Below are positions 38,401 to 46,496 of a stretch of 64,000 bases of DNA, one piece after another. Origin of the DNA: Chromatiaceae bacterium (GTDB lineage Bacteria; Pseudomonadota; Gammaproteobacteria; Chromatiales; Chromatiaceae); NCBI GenBank assembly GCA_024235215.1, contig JACKMU010000005.1, forward strand, positions 186,001 through 250,000, read 5' to 3'. Under the pieces are notes generated by a model. It ran no database searches. It was not told the DNA's origin and was given only the letters and a program-made list of their open reading frames with translations. The number at the start of each line of letters is the position of its first letter. The first letter of the stretch is position 1. A program made the position numbers and the translations under genes.

Positions 38401-41400
38401 GCGTCAGCCCATTCGGCAGGACGATCGAAGTCAGGCGGTTGCCACTGGCATCATAGGTGAGATTGGTATTGCCGGCTGCCGTGGCCACCTGAGTGACATT
38501 GCCCGTGCTGTCATAAGCAAATCCTTGCATCAGCGTGCCATTGGCATCGCGCTGCTCGGTCGGGTTGCCGTTGGCGTCATAAGTGAAGTTCAGCTCACTG
38601 CCGCCATTATCTTCCAACTTGCTGAAACGGCCTTGCGCGTCATATTGGTACGTGTAGACATTGCCGAGCGCATCGGTTTCCGAAGTCATCTGATCTTTGG
38701 CATTGTAAGTAAAGGTACGCGTGTTGCCGTTGGGATCAGTCTCGGTCAGCTTGTTGCCGCGCGTATCGTATGTGTAACTGCTGGTCGCACCATTGATATT
38801 GGCCGAGGCGAGCCGTCCCTCTTCGGTGTACTGCAATACCTTCACATTGCCTTCGCGGTCGGTAGTCTGCTGAGTGCCGTTTTCAACATCGTAGCTGAAG
38901 TCGGTACGGTTGCCCGCACCATCCAGCTGAGCAATCAGCCTGCCGTTCGCATCGTATTCGTTGCGCATCGGCGTATTGCCCAGCGGATCCTCGATCCGGT
39001 CGAGGTAGTGGTCGGCGACATAGAAGAAGGTCGTGGTACTGTTGTTGCGGTCTGCTACCGCGGTCAGATCACCGGCGGTGTCATAGGTATAGTTGATCGC
39101 TTTGCCAGCCGGATCAGTGATGCGCGTGATGCGCCCCAAGCCATCGCGGGTGAAGCCGATCGACGCCCCGCTGCTGTGCACCACGCCGTTGTTGTTGATG
39201 AAAAGTGAATTGCCGTTCTGATCACCGATACGCGTAACACCCGTGCTGAGATTGAGATCATACTCACGCCCATCGAGGGTGGTCAGGCGCACATCTTCGG
39301 GATCATAGGTAACGAACGTATCCAGATCGTACAGTTGACCTCCCTGAACCCAGAGCCAGGGGCTACCACCGTTGTCGAGCGGCTCCAACTGTGCACCAGG
39401 TATACCACCGACCTGGATAAATTCCACACTGGCAACCTCGCAGCCAGTGCTGGCAAAGGCACCAGTCAGGTTCACCTGGAAGGCAAACTTATAGAACTCG
39501 GTGTCGGAGAAACGCACCTCGGTGATGTGGAACAGGTCCTCACGTACGCCACCCTGACAGGGAATGCCACCGAATAGCCCGCCCGAAAGCCCGGTCCAGC
39601 CATCACCCAGTTCGCGGTTGTTCATATAGTTTCCCGAGCTGATCACCTCCAATTCCCAGCCCTGGCCGAAATCCTGCCGGAGATTGCGCCGGCGGCTGTC
39701 GTAGTTGCGCTTGATCGTGACCGGAAGTCCGGCCAGCGGCAACTGCAGATCGGTGTAGCTGATGGTAAAGATTCCCGCCTTGAACTCGCTTTGCGCGGTG
39801 TAGGTCTGCACCACCGAACTGCTGCGACCGTTGATGTCGATCGCGCTCAGTCGAATGTCGTAGAGCCCGTTCTCCAGCAGTGAGGTGTCCAGCGTCCCCA
39901 GCAGCCCGTTGATCACCGGTACCGAGCCGGTAGCAAAGGTGGTGAAGGCGTTGCTGCCGGTCGGGGCGTAGGCCAGCTCATAACTCACCAGGGTCAGGTC
40001 GTTGGCCGTACCGATAATCTCTGCCTGCCCTTCCAGATCGCCACCCTGCGGCGGATCGGTGATCGCCACGACCGGAGGATCCGTGTCGGTGGCCGGATCC
40101 ACTGCATTGAACACCACGGTATCCGATCCCAGGTTGCCGGTAGGATCAGTGGCTGTCGCGATAGCAGTGTAGCTGCCCAGCGCTGGCGCGGTGAACTGCG
40201 CCTGATGGTTGGAGTCGAGCGCCACTGGTGTGCCGTTGATCTCCAGCGTGCGTGTCAGCACGAAGATGTTGTCGCTGGCATTCACCGTCAGTGTCACTGT
40301 TCCGCCCGGGATGGTGGTCGGTGGTACCACTGACAAGGTCACCTGCGGCGCTTCGGTATCCGGAATACCCTGAGCCACGACGTTCACCGTCCCGATTTGG
40401 CTGTTACCGGCCGGATCAGTGGCGGTGGCGGTAAAGGTGTAGGTGCCCGGAATGTAAGGCGTATAGCTGCCATTGCCACCAGCATCGAGCGTTATCGGCT
40501 GATCCACCGGCCCGCCTGCAGGACCGGTCACGGTCACCGCGAAGCTTGCCACCGCGATATTGTCGCTGGCGCTCGCGCTCACTGCGATCGGATTGGTGAT
40601 GTCTACCGGATCAGGTGTGGCCGCCAGGTTTACCTGCGGGGGCACCAGATCAGGCAGCACTTCCACCGTACCGCTGTCCGTACCCAGATTGCCGGCCGCA
40701 TCCAGTGCGGTTGCCAGCACCGGCAGCGTACCTACCGTCAACGGAATATAGGTGGCACTGCCCGTGCCGTCGAGCGGTACGTTGACGCCGTCCACGCTCA
40801 CCGCGCGGCTCACTACGCCACGATCATCCGTGGCAGTCACATGCAGCGCGATGCTTTCACCCTGAGTCACCGTAGTCGGGGTGATGTTCAGGGTCACCAG
40901 TGGCGACAGGATGTCATTGGCCTGAGCGTTGAAGCTCTCCAGCTTGACACCGGGATTGGATAAATTGTCGATCGCGGTCACGCGCACATTGTGAATACCG
41001 ATCTTACTCGGCACGAACGTCCAAGCATCCGGACCGGCGGAGACAGCGGGAACCACATTCAAGTCCGGTTCGATCACATCAACCTGTGTGCTCGCGACGC
41101 CGTCCTCGTCGAACACAGTGACACCGATGTTAACCGTATCGGTAACCTCGATATAGTCTGGACTCACATCGATCAGAATGCGTGGAAAGAGCAACGCATT
41201 GTCATAGTAGCGGTTTTGTCCCTGCGGTGTGGCCGCGACCAGATCCAGATCCAGATCCCGATCCGCATCGAGCAGTGCCAAGCCAAAGGTTCGGGTCTCA
41301 TCGAGTGGAAGCTCGCTCCCGGTGGCATCTGTAAAGGTACCGCTGCCGTCATTCAACAGCAGCCGGTCCTGCCCTGAGTTACCGACGATGATGTCGAGTG

Positions 41401-42391
41401 CTCCATCGAAATTGATGTCGCCAACAACCAGTTTGATGGCAAAGTCGCTGAGCGGCGGCAGCTGACCAGCGGGGGCTGGAGTGAATATGCCGCTACCATC
41501 GTTGAGCAACATGGAGACTCCGGAAGAACCCTGGGCAATGATCAGATCATTGTCGCCATCCTTGTCCACATCCGCCAATTCAGCATCGTTGCTGGAGTCC
41601 ACCACGTCCGGCAGCGCTGTCGCTGTCGTGTCGTTGAAGACGCCGAGTTGATTGTTAATGAGCATCCGGTTGCGGGCACTCTGGTTGGCGAAGAAGATGT
41701 CGGGACGGCCGTCGCCATCAACATCCCTGAGTACCACCGCATAGCTCTTGTCACTATCCGCTGGCAAACGGGTCGCACTCTGGTCGCTGAAGTTTCCCGC
41801 ACCGTCGTTGATGAGCAGACTGTTCTGGCTGCCACGGTTGGCGATCACCGCGTCGAGGTCACCATCGTTGTCCACATCGGCAAGCGCCACATCCATGCTG
41901 AAACTGACTGTGGCCGGCATCTGGCTGTTGGATTCGTCGCTGAAATTGCCGCTGCCATCGTTGATCAGCAGGCGATTGCGCCCGCTGCCGACCAACATCG
42001 CGTCCTGATCTCCGTCCGCATCGACATCCCCCATGACCGTGGCGATAGTGGTTTGCAGGAAGAACGGTACACGCGCATCGGTTTCATCGATGAACGCACC
42101 GCTCTGATCATTGATCAACAGACGACTGCGACCGCGATTGCTGTTGATCAGATCGGGATAGTTGTCACCGTTGACATCGCCGACAGTGACATCATAAGAG
42201 TCGTCGAGGTCGACCGGCAGGTGATTTACGGTATCGTCAAGCAGGGCTGCCTCTACTGCCGGGACGAAGATCCAGGCTGGAAATGCCAACAGGAAGGTCA
42301 GCAGCCAGGCCAGGAACTTGCCTCCCACCCCGCCGTCCAATTGACCACGAAACTCGACAGACGCGCCGCTTGCGATACTATTTCCAGTCAT
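35477..42391 (-). CDS. RHS/YD-repeat protein with N-terminal FG-GAP repeats and Ig-like domains
   Basis: 2304 aa from ATG 42391 (AGAGGT about 10 bases upstream); a GTG seven codons earlier is possible but has no spacing for a ribosome site. The N-terminal hydrophobic segment (about 27-48) is a signal peptide or anchor. Seven FG-GAP calcium loops such as DVDNDGDLD and DVDGDGRPD (about 60-390) are followed by Ig-like domains (about 410-870) and a transition at VTIKRNYDSRRRN. More than twenty YD repeats (about 1080-2050) lead to the RHS-associated core, with YLRARWYDPEIARFITRDPF and ending DPTGEF near 36107. The remaining 205 residues are a variable tip with two hydrophobic segments and no recognised nuclease motif. 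It probably forms a large encapsulating surface shell. No immunity gene follows; the PKD giant starts one base later. Confidence 0.9.
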   Translation of the reverse strand: MTGNSIASGASVEFRGQLDGGVGGKFLAWLLTFLLAFPAWIFVPAVEAALLDDTVNHLPVDLDDSYDVTVGDVNGDNYPDLINSNRGRSRLLINDQSGAFIDETDARVPFFLQTTIATVMGDVDADGDQDAMLVGSGRNRLLINDGSGNFSDESNSQMPATVSFSMDVALADVDNDGDLDAVIANRGSQNSLLINDGAGNFSDQSATRLPADSDKSYAVVLRDVDGDGRPDIFFANQSARNRMLINNQLGVFNDTTATALPDVVDSSNDAELADVDKDGDNDLIIAQGSSGVSMLLNDGSGIFTPAPAGQLPPLSDFAIKLVVGDINFDGALDIIVGNSGQDRLLLNDGSGTFTDATGSELPLDETRTFGLALLDADRDLDLDLVAATPQGQNRYYDNALLFPRILIDVSPDYIEVTDTVNIGVTVFDEDGVASTQVDVIEPDLNVVPAVSAGPDAWTFVPSKIGIHNVRVTAIDNLSNPGVKLESFNAQANDILSPLVTLNITPTTVTQGESIALHVTATDDRGVVSRAVSVDGVNVPLDGTGSATYIPLTVGTLPVLATALDAAGNLGTDSGTVEVLPDLVPPQVNLAATPDPVDITNPIAVSASASDNIAVASFAVTVTGPAGGPVDQPITLDAGGNGSYTPYIPGTYTFTATATDPAGNSQIGTVNVVAQGIPDTEAPQVTLSVVPPTTIPGGTVTLTVNASDNIFVLTRTLEINGTPVALDSNHQAQFTAPALGSYTAIATATDPTGNLGSDTVVFNAVDPATDTDPPVVAITDPPQGGDLEGQAEIIGTANDLTLVSYELAYAPTGSNAFTTFATGSVPVINGLLGTLDTSLLENGLYDIRLSAIDINGRSSSVVQTYTAQSEFKAGIFTISYTDLQLPLAGLPVTIKRNYDSRRRNLRQDFGQGWELEVISSGNYMNNRELGDGWTGLSGGLFGGIPCQGGVREDLFHITEVRFSDTEFYKFAFQVNLTGAFASTGCEVASVEFIQVGGIPGAQLEPLDNGGSPWLWVQGGQLYDLDTFVTYDPEDVRLTTLDGREYDLNLSTGVTRIGDQNGNSLFINNNGVVHSSGASIGFTRDGLGRITRITDPAGKAINYTYDTAGDLTAVADRNNSTTTFFYVADHYLDRIEDPLGNTPMRNEYDANGRLIAQLDGAGNRTDFSYDVENGTQQTTDREGNVKVLQYTEEGRLASANINGATSSYTYDTRGNKLTETDPNGNTRTFTYNAKDQMTSETDALGNVYTYQYDAQGRFSKLEDNGGSELNFTYDANGNPTEQRDANGTLMQGFAYDSTGNVTQVATAAGNTNLTYDASGNRLTSIVLPNGLTRSFSYDSLGRKTSESVTRTVGGTPTVETINYTYDGNGNLLTRTDPRGGSTTWTYDANNRKATQTDARGNTQSFVYDNRGLITRINYPDSTFELFGYDLEGRKTARTDRAGRTMFWEYDAQDRITRIIHPDGAQQNSTYDAAGNLITSSDPLGNTTSYTHDALKRVTRVTDPLGNHTDRTYTNDQVRPTTLTDGNGNLKTFSYDTSHFLAEELIETELPDSTTLQQSYAPGAHRVATRTDAAGNSTSYSYDGRGNLLTVTDAAGQVTSYTYDEVGNRLTQTDANGHATTFTYDANGNLLTKTLPGGQTASWSYDLENNVVSQVDFNGQTTTYAYDSMNRLTTRTLPGGAVESFTYTPTGQIATAVNPTGTISFGYDARDRLLSVTYPGGITVDYTYDLAGNRTSLTSALGTTNYTYDAANRLASVTDPDSRVTSYGYDAVGNITQITYPNGTAATLAYDVNDRTVQVTHSKGATVLADFQYDLDANGNRIRMIEAAGRQVDYAYDALQRLTQESEAGVTTSYNYDAVGNIQLISDTSGGNLTASYDTNDRILTVGTRSFGFDANGNLTSITDGSDVTQFQYDARNRLIQRIAADGTVAQYSYDALGNRISRTLAGSTNNYIIDPADNSGLAQVLYETNASGVPQMSYVYGHDLLSSKNGGATSFLHTDALGSTRLLTDAAGNATDSYAYDAYGLQLSATGSTPNNNRFAGEQLDPDTGLYYLRARWYDPEIARFITRDPFAGDIEQPLTLNPYLYANANPVNMIDPTGEFSLISVSISVAIVGILASIAYTQVYKPAKDVYDKVVELVRDIPNMRLNDNAERDELGFTAASVQAALDQEDITAVVTLGGGAVEKAYSVVYKMSTTFGQVVALIHAWNSATWMKYLPMHDGKPAHYVSCGFNHYVQKTYSLGLLTGMAAAKRFQATANIIAAYLAYYTFLALVIDTAEAFVGGGDLLQPTDDPDNNGPACPGPGLN
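36170..39180 (-). repeat. YD-repeat array of the RHS protein
   Basis: Over a thousand residues made of about 20-residue YD units (e.g. YTYDAANRLASVTDPDSRV), as in RHS/tripartite-toxin BC shells. Limits are approximate. Confidence 0.85.
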
Positions 42392-42879
42392 TGGTAGCCA
42401 ACCTCTCGTCACTTCCTACCGCTATTGCGATCATATCCGCCAACATCTTGGTGATAGACCTGGTAGCAGTGAACAGTTCGTGTCATATCCAGAAAGTCGA
42501 TAACGTTGCGCCTGCTCTGACGCAGCATCCCTCGATTTAAAAATCAATTAAACCAGCGTATTGAAAAGTGCTCTGCATTTTTTGCGCCTAAATAGTGTTA
42601 TGCCATCTAAGCTGTTCTAATCCATTGATTTTTTCATCGCACCATTAATCCGTCATCCAGCCATGGAGTGTGCTGTAAACAATCCTGACAGCGATCACTG
42701 CCTTTCAGTCATCCCGAGTGACTGAGAAAACAGCACCTGCATGCTCTCTTGAGTACAGCAAAGTGCTTGTTTTCATACCTTTTTCTCTTAATCGAAACGA
42801 CGATCAAAGCTGACTTCAACCGCAGGCTTTTCAGTGTAATATTTTTTTACAATTCCCAGCAGATGTCCGTTTGTTCTGC
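42392..42879. other. AT-rich intergenic region upstream of the RHS/PKD operon
   Basis: About 490 bases, clearly more AT-rich than the flanking genes. It should contain the promoter of the RHS-PKD unit on the minus strand. It holds a stem-loop TTTCAGTCA/TGACTGAGA centred near 42716 and a short inverted repeat TGTAA/TTACA around 42835-42852. I see no tRNA, no convincing gene and no clear -35/-10 or -24/-12 promoter. Confidence 0.45.
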
Positions 42880-43317
42880 TTATCGAGTGATACTACGCTC
42901 GTCATTCCCGCCAGGGCGCAGCGAGTGTAGTGCCAGGTGATCCATCTCCTCGGGCAATTCTTGCGGTCTGGTGAAATAGATATCCCAGAATGTAGCGGCG
43001 TCGATCCACCCCTTTCCCGGAATAAAAACTCTGTTTCTCTGCTGATCCACCGTAAACCGATCGGGATCTTCCTGCGATTGCAGGGTCGGATCGCCTGTCA
43101 CCGCAACCGTGCTTTGCATGTCCCTGACTGTCTGTTGCTCCATCGCCGGATCAGGCACCTGGCGGACCGCTCTGACCACCCCGGCACTTTGTGGCCGTTG
43201 TGTCTGTGGTGCTTCACTGCAACCGCTTAGCAGTGTTAACAGAAGGGCTGGCGGAATCAGTGCGCAAAAACGATTCAAGCCGGTGACCTTCACTGCAACA
43301 ACTGTCCTGAATGGCAT
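42880..43317 (-). CDS. Small lipoprotein of unknown function
   Basis: About 145 aa. The lipobox LLSGC near residue 33 follows a hydrophobic stretch (about 20-32), so the Cys should be lipidated and the protein anchored in the envelope. The mature part is polar, with a short C-terminal motif VFIPGKGWIDAATFWDIYF and no recognised family. ATG at 43317 and GTG at 43293 are both possible starts; the GTG gives a more typical signal length with AGGACA upstream. It lies 25 bases after the PEP-CTERM gene on the same strand and is likely cotranscribed with it. Confidence 0.68.
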   Translation of the reverse strand: MPFRTVVAVKVTGLNRFCALIPPALLLTLLSGCSEAPQTQRPQSAGVVRAVRQVPDPAMEQQTVRDMQSTVAVTGDPTLQSQEDPDRFTVDQQRNRVFIPGKGWIDAATFWDIYFTRPQELPEEMDHLALHSLRPGGNDERSITR

Positions 43318-43342
43318 CACCAGTCGGTAACCGGTGATCCGA

Positions 43343-44098
43343 TCAGACCTGCCGTGCGCGTAAAATCCCTAGTAGTGCCAACTGTCCCAGTGCCAGTAGC
43401 AGGAGCATCGAAGGCTCGGGTACTGCAACCGTGGAGATATTCAAACTGCCCGACAGGAAGAGCTGTTCTCCCGTGTCCACATCGCGCTGTTCCAGGTAGA
43501 GCGACCCGATCATGTCATTCACGTCAGTACTGATGACCAGTGTGATCCGGGCGATCTCGTCAACCAACAGATCAAACAGCCAGCCCATCGCCATCGAAAC
43601 ATCATCCGGCGGGGTGTACGTCTGATTAGCGAACCAGTCGTAAAAAATCAGGTTATCCAGGTAATTGATGGTAGGGTCGCTGTCGTTAATGTTGACAAAA
43701 ATGTCACCTTGATAATCAAACGGATCTGGCGGGCAATTGTTACTTGGGCAAATACCGAAACCAGGCTCGTCGATCTCCCAGGATTGTCCGGCGGCAGCCG
43801 TACCCACAGCAAAACCGGTCTCATTGAACGGGGTATTGATACCCTGGCTCAATTCATGATCAAAAAATCCACCGAAGAAGTGCGCGCCGATACCGGTAAT
43901 CGTCGCTGTTATCGTGCCAAGTCCGCTTCCGGTGTCGAAAGCACCCAGGTTGACTCCGGGAGGCGCAGCGTTCGAAGTGTAGGTTCCGTCGACATTGAAA
44001 CCGTACTCTTTCAGATCCACTGTCGCCTGAGTCGGTAATGCCGTCAGTCCCAGGGAAAGTGCCAGACAGAGTTGAAAACACTTCGTTTTTAGTTTCAT
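43343..44098 (-). CDS. PEP-CTERM sorting-domain protein
   Basis: 251 aa from ATG 44098, five bases after GAGGGGG; a GTG one codon upstream has poor spacing. Signal peptide about 1-26 (ends LPTQA). The body is a beta-rich extracellular domain with a Cys pair in CPSNNCPPDPF. The C-terminus is VPEPSMLLLLALGQLALLG followed by ILRARQV: PEP motif, hydrophobic helix and basic tail, the exosortase recognition signal. No exosortase (EpsH/XrtA) lies in the window, so processing would depend on an enzyme elsewhere. A sigma-54 promoter lies about 44 bases upstream of the start site region. Likely an exopolysaccharide-associated surface protein. Confidence 0.88.
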   Translation of the reverse strand: MKLKTKCFQLCLALSLGLTALPTQATVDLKEYGFNVDGTYTSNAAPPGVNLGAFDTGSGLGTITATITGIGAHFFGGFFDHELSQGINTPFNETGFAVGTAAAGQSWEIDEPGFGICPSNNCPPDPFDYQGDIFVNINDSDPTINYLDNLIFYDWFANQTYTPPDDVSMAMGWLFDLLVDEIARITLVISTDVNDMIGSLYLEQRDVDTGEQLFLSGSLNISTVAVPEPSMLLLLALGQLALLGILRARQV

Positions 44099-44152
44099 CA
44101 CAACCCCCTCACCTGCCGGCGAGCAACCACAACCTTTACTGTATATCGGTGC

Positions 44153-44168
44153 TGCAATTCACATGCCA
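44153..44168 (-). promoter_or_regulatory. Sigma-54 (-24/-12) promoter of the PEP-CTERM gene
   Basis: The minus strand reads TGGCATGTGAATTGCA. GG and GC are separated by exactly 10 bases, matching the RpoN consensus TGGCAYRNNNNTTGCW. The expected start of transcription is near 44141, giving a leader of about 44 bases before the ATG at 44098. Sigma-54 control through PrsK/PrsR is known for PEP-CTERM genes in exosortase systems. Confidence 0.75.
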
Positions 44169-44178
44169 CTACCTGGAT

Positions 44179-44193
44179 AATATGCTGCATATT
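44179..44193. promoter_or_regulatory. 15-bp perfect palindrome upstream of the sigma-54 promoter
   Basis: AATATGCTGCATATT has two 7-bp arms around a central T. It lies about 10 bases upstream of the -24 element. It may bind a regulator, perhaps a repressor or IHF-like factor, since enhancer sites usually sit further upstream. Confidence 0.45.
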
Positions 44194-44487
44194 GTTGTTT
44201 TTACTGAATAAGCTAGTAGTTCAGTGATATCGATTCAGTCCCAGATGACTGACCCTCCGTCACTGATTTGTAAACTTTTCTGACAGCCTTTTGGTTCCCT
44301 CTTCTACCGACTGATCGATCACCCAATCTTTCCTGGAGAGATCTTCCTGCGCGCCATGGGTCCGGTAACTACACCGTCAAAACAAAATCAGTTATCCTTG
44401 CGTGAGTTATCTCCCGTGTAGAAGAAATTGGCGTTACTGACTTTCAGAGCTCGCCTCAGTGATAACAGTTTGAGATGTAACCAGCGT

Positions 44488-45735
44488 ATGAATACCTCTG
44501 AGAAGCTCTACCATCCAGGCAAGACTGGCATATGGATAGCAGGTGCACTGGGAGATATTGCCGTCACGCTGATCACCGGTACACTGAGCATGCGACATGG
44601 CTTGAGCAGCCGCTCCGGGCTGTGTACGGAACTGCCACCGGTGAACGGTCTGTCATTGACATCGCTCGACCAACTGGTGTTCGGTGGGGTGGACATCATC
44701 GATCGCTCGATTTGTGATGTGGCGGAATCCATCTACCGAAACTCGAAGACCTTCTCGCGCGAACTGCTGGACACGGTAGCTGATGAGATCGGCTTGATCG
44801 ATGCGCAGATTGCGATCATGCCGGAGCTGTCGTGGCAAGCTTCAGGCGCAACGGATTCATCCTGTACCTTGGTGCAACTTATCGACCGCCTGCGCAAGCG
44901 CATCCGTCAGTTCCGCGAACACAACGGAGTCGACCATGTGGTGGTGGTCAATCTCACCTCTGCCGAAGAGAGCACGCCGGATGTTCCGGAGAAGGCGACA
45001 CTGGAAGGCCTGCAACGACTGATAGCGGACGAGCGCAGGGATCTGCTGACACCTGGAATCATCTATACCTATACCGCGCTCCTTGAGGGGTGCTCCTATC
45101 TCAACTTCACCTCCAACAGTGGGCCGGAATTGGCTGCGCTGCAGGAACTGGCACTAAGAGAGCGGCTACCGTTCTATGGTAACGACGGCAAGACCGGGGA
45201 GACACTGATAAAGACTGCGCTGGCCCCGTTGTTCGCCTGCCGCAATCTGCAGGTGCTCAGCTGGGAAGGTGTCAACATGCTGGGAAACAGCGATGGCAGC
45301 ACCCTGCACGATCCAACCAAACGCGCGGCCAAGCTCGCCAATAAAGAGCAGGTGATCAGCCGTATTCTGGGCTATTCGCCGCATGCAGATGTCGCCATCA
45401 ATTACGTCCCTTCGCTGGGTGACTGGAAAACGGCATGGGATCTGATCCACTTCCAGGGTTTTCTCGATGTCAGGATGAGCATGCAGTTCACCTGGCAGGG
45501 GTGCGACTCCATACTGGCCGCACCGCTCATTCTGGATATGGCGCGTCTCAGTGAGTTTGCCTGGCGCCACGGGGAATCGGGACCCATGCACCATCTCGCA
45601 GCATTCTTCAAAAATCCTGTGGGAGTCGAAGAGATGGCTTTTTATCCACAATTTGAGATGCTGCTCGCTTATGCGCATCGCCATCTCGGCCCGGAAAAGT
45701 CCGGGAAGAGCCTATTCTCCACGGCAGTACCTTGA
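44488..45735 (+). CDS. myo-Inositol-1-phosphate synthase (inositol-3-phosphate synthase) family
   Basis: 415 aa from ATG 44488. The protein would cyclise glucose 6-phosphate to inositol phosphate using NAD. Near the N-terminus, GIWIAGALGDIAVTLITG is the Rossmann dinucleotide motif, followed by ELPPVNGLSLTSLDQLVFGG, typical of the family. The later GVNMLGNSDGSTLHDPTKRA segment matches the conserved nucleotide/catalytic region, and the C-terminal domain has APLILDMARLSEFA. It is the first gene of an apparent eleven-gene operon and is coupled to the next gene by a TTGA overlap. Given the convergent ebo cluster it may supply the cyclitol of that pathway. MIPS-like genes are not universal in gammaproteobacteria. 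Confidence 0.85.
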   Translation: MNTSEKLYHPGKTGIWIAGALGDIAVTLITGTLSMRHGLSSRSGLCTELPPVNGLSLTSLDQLVFGGVDIIDRSICDVAESIYRNSKTFSRELLDTVADEIGLIDAQIAIMPELSWQASGATDSSCTLVQLIDRLRKRIRQFREHNGVDHVVVVNLTSAEESTPDVPEKATLEGLQRLIADERRDLLTPGIIYTYTALLEGCSYLNFTSNSGPELAALQELALRERLPFYGNDGKTGETLIKTALAPLFACRNLQVLSWEGVNMLGNSDGSTLHDPTKRAAKLANKEQVISRILGYSPHADVAINYVPSLGDWKTAWDLIHFQGFLDVRMSMQFTWQGCDSILAAPLILDMARLSEFAWRHGESGPMHHLAAFFKNPVGVEEMAFYPQFEMLLAYAHRHLGPEKSGKSLFSTAVP

Positions 45736-46496
45736 ACGAAGTGCCCATTCAGTCGACTGGCGAAACGAGAGTATCACCCGGTGAGTGGTCACTGCGTCTG
45801 GGAGCGTTACTCTTCTTCTCCGCGCTGGCTGCCATGCAGCTGCCTGAACAGCAGGGTATAACGGGCAGCGCAGCCTGGGCAGTGATGCTGGCAGGCTGTG
45901 GTACGATCCTGGGTCTGCTGTTCCTCGCCGCACCTGTGTTGTCACGACAGCCAACACTGACCGCAGCGCTGTTGTACAGCCTGGTGCTGACGCTGGGAGT
46001 GGCTCTGGTGCTCGTTGCACTACCGCTCAGGTCACCACCGCCGCTGCAGCTCTTGCGGCTCTCCTGCGCACTGTTTCTGATCAGTCTCTTTTACAGCTGC
46101 CTGCTGCTATTGCTTTACCGGCTGGTTCAAGAGCAATCCAGTGCGAAGCTGTTGCTGCTGTTGCTCTTCACGCTGATGGCTAGCGCACCGCTTTGGCTGG
46201 GACCGGCAGTAGAGCGGTCGATTCCGGGGTTTCCCGGAGTCAACACGGTCATTGCAGTCACTCCGATCAGCTATCTGGCTATGGCCACCGATTATGATTA
46301 TCTGCACAGTAGCTGGTTTTACAGACACACACCCTTGGGTAGTCTGCGCTACAGCTACCCGGATGAAGCTCTGCTGGCTATCGCCTATCTGGCAGGCAGC
46401 CTCTCCCTGCATATTTGCCGATCAATGCTGAATTACAAAAGCAGATCCACACCGGAGCCGATACACTCACCAATCAAGGAGCAGCCGACAACATGA
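45732..46496 (+). CDS. Polytopic inner-membrane protein of unknown function
   Basis: 254 aa; TTG start at 45732 overlapping the MIPS stop (TTGA), which fixes the start. About six hydrophobic segments are visible (residues roughly 25-40, 47-70, 78-100, 110-130, 140-160 and 210-230). A conserved-looking segment NTVIAVTPISYLAMATDYDY lies in a loop. I do not recognise a family; an ABC-2-like permease shape is possible but there is no ATPase partner in the operon. It stands between MIPS and the exported toroid protein. Confidence 0.72.
   Translation: MNEVPIQSTGETRVSPGEWSLRLGALLFFSALAAMQLPEQQGITGSAAWAVMLAGCGTILGLLFLAAPVLSRQPTLTAALLYSLVLTLGVALVLVALPLRSPPPLQLLRLSCALFLISLFYSCLLLLLYRLVQEQSSAKLLLLLLFTLMASAPLWLGPAVERSIPGFPGVNTVIAVTPISYLAMATDYDYLHSSWFYRHTPLGSLRYSYPDEALLAIAYLAGSLSLHICRSMLNYKSRSTPEPIHSPIKEQPTT

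Larger units (their letters stand above)
44102..44487. other. Divergent intergenic region between the PEP-CTERM and MIPS operons
   Basis: About 390 relatively AT-rich bases. The PEP-CTERM side holds a sigma-54 promoter and a 15-bp palindrome. On the MIPS side I find no convincing sigma-70 or sigma-54 promoter; TTGCGT at about 44398 has only a poor -10 partner. Confidence 0.5.

Noticed and set aside
42392..42879. 63-codon plus-strand frame in the gap upstream of the RHS gene
   Set aside because: AT-rich, no ribosome-binding site and no homology-like pattern; treated as intergenic.
43343..44098. Local exosortase system
   Set aside because: Only the PEP-CTERM substrate is present; no exosortase or EPS biosynthesis genes are seen in the window.
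44488..45735. EboD itself
   Set aside because: The sequence has MIPS motifs, not those of 3-dehydroquinate synthase; substitution for EboD is only a hypothesis.
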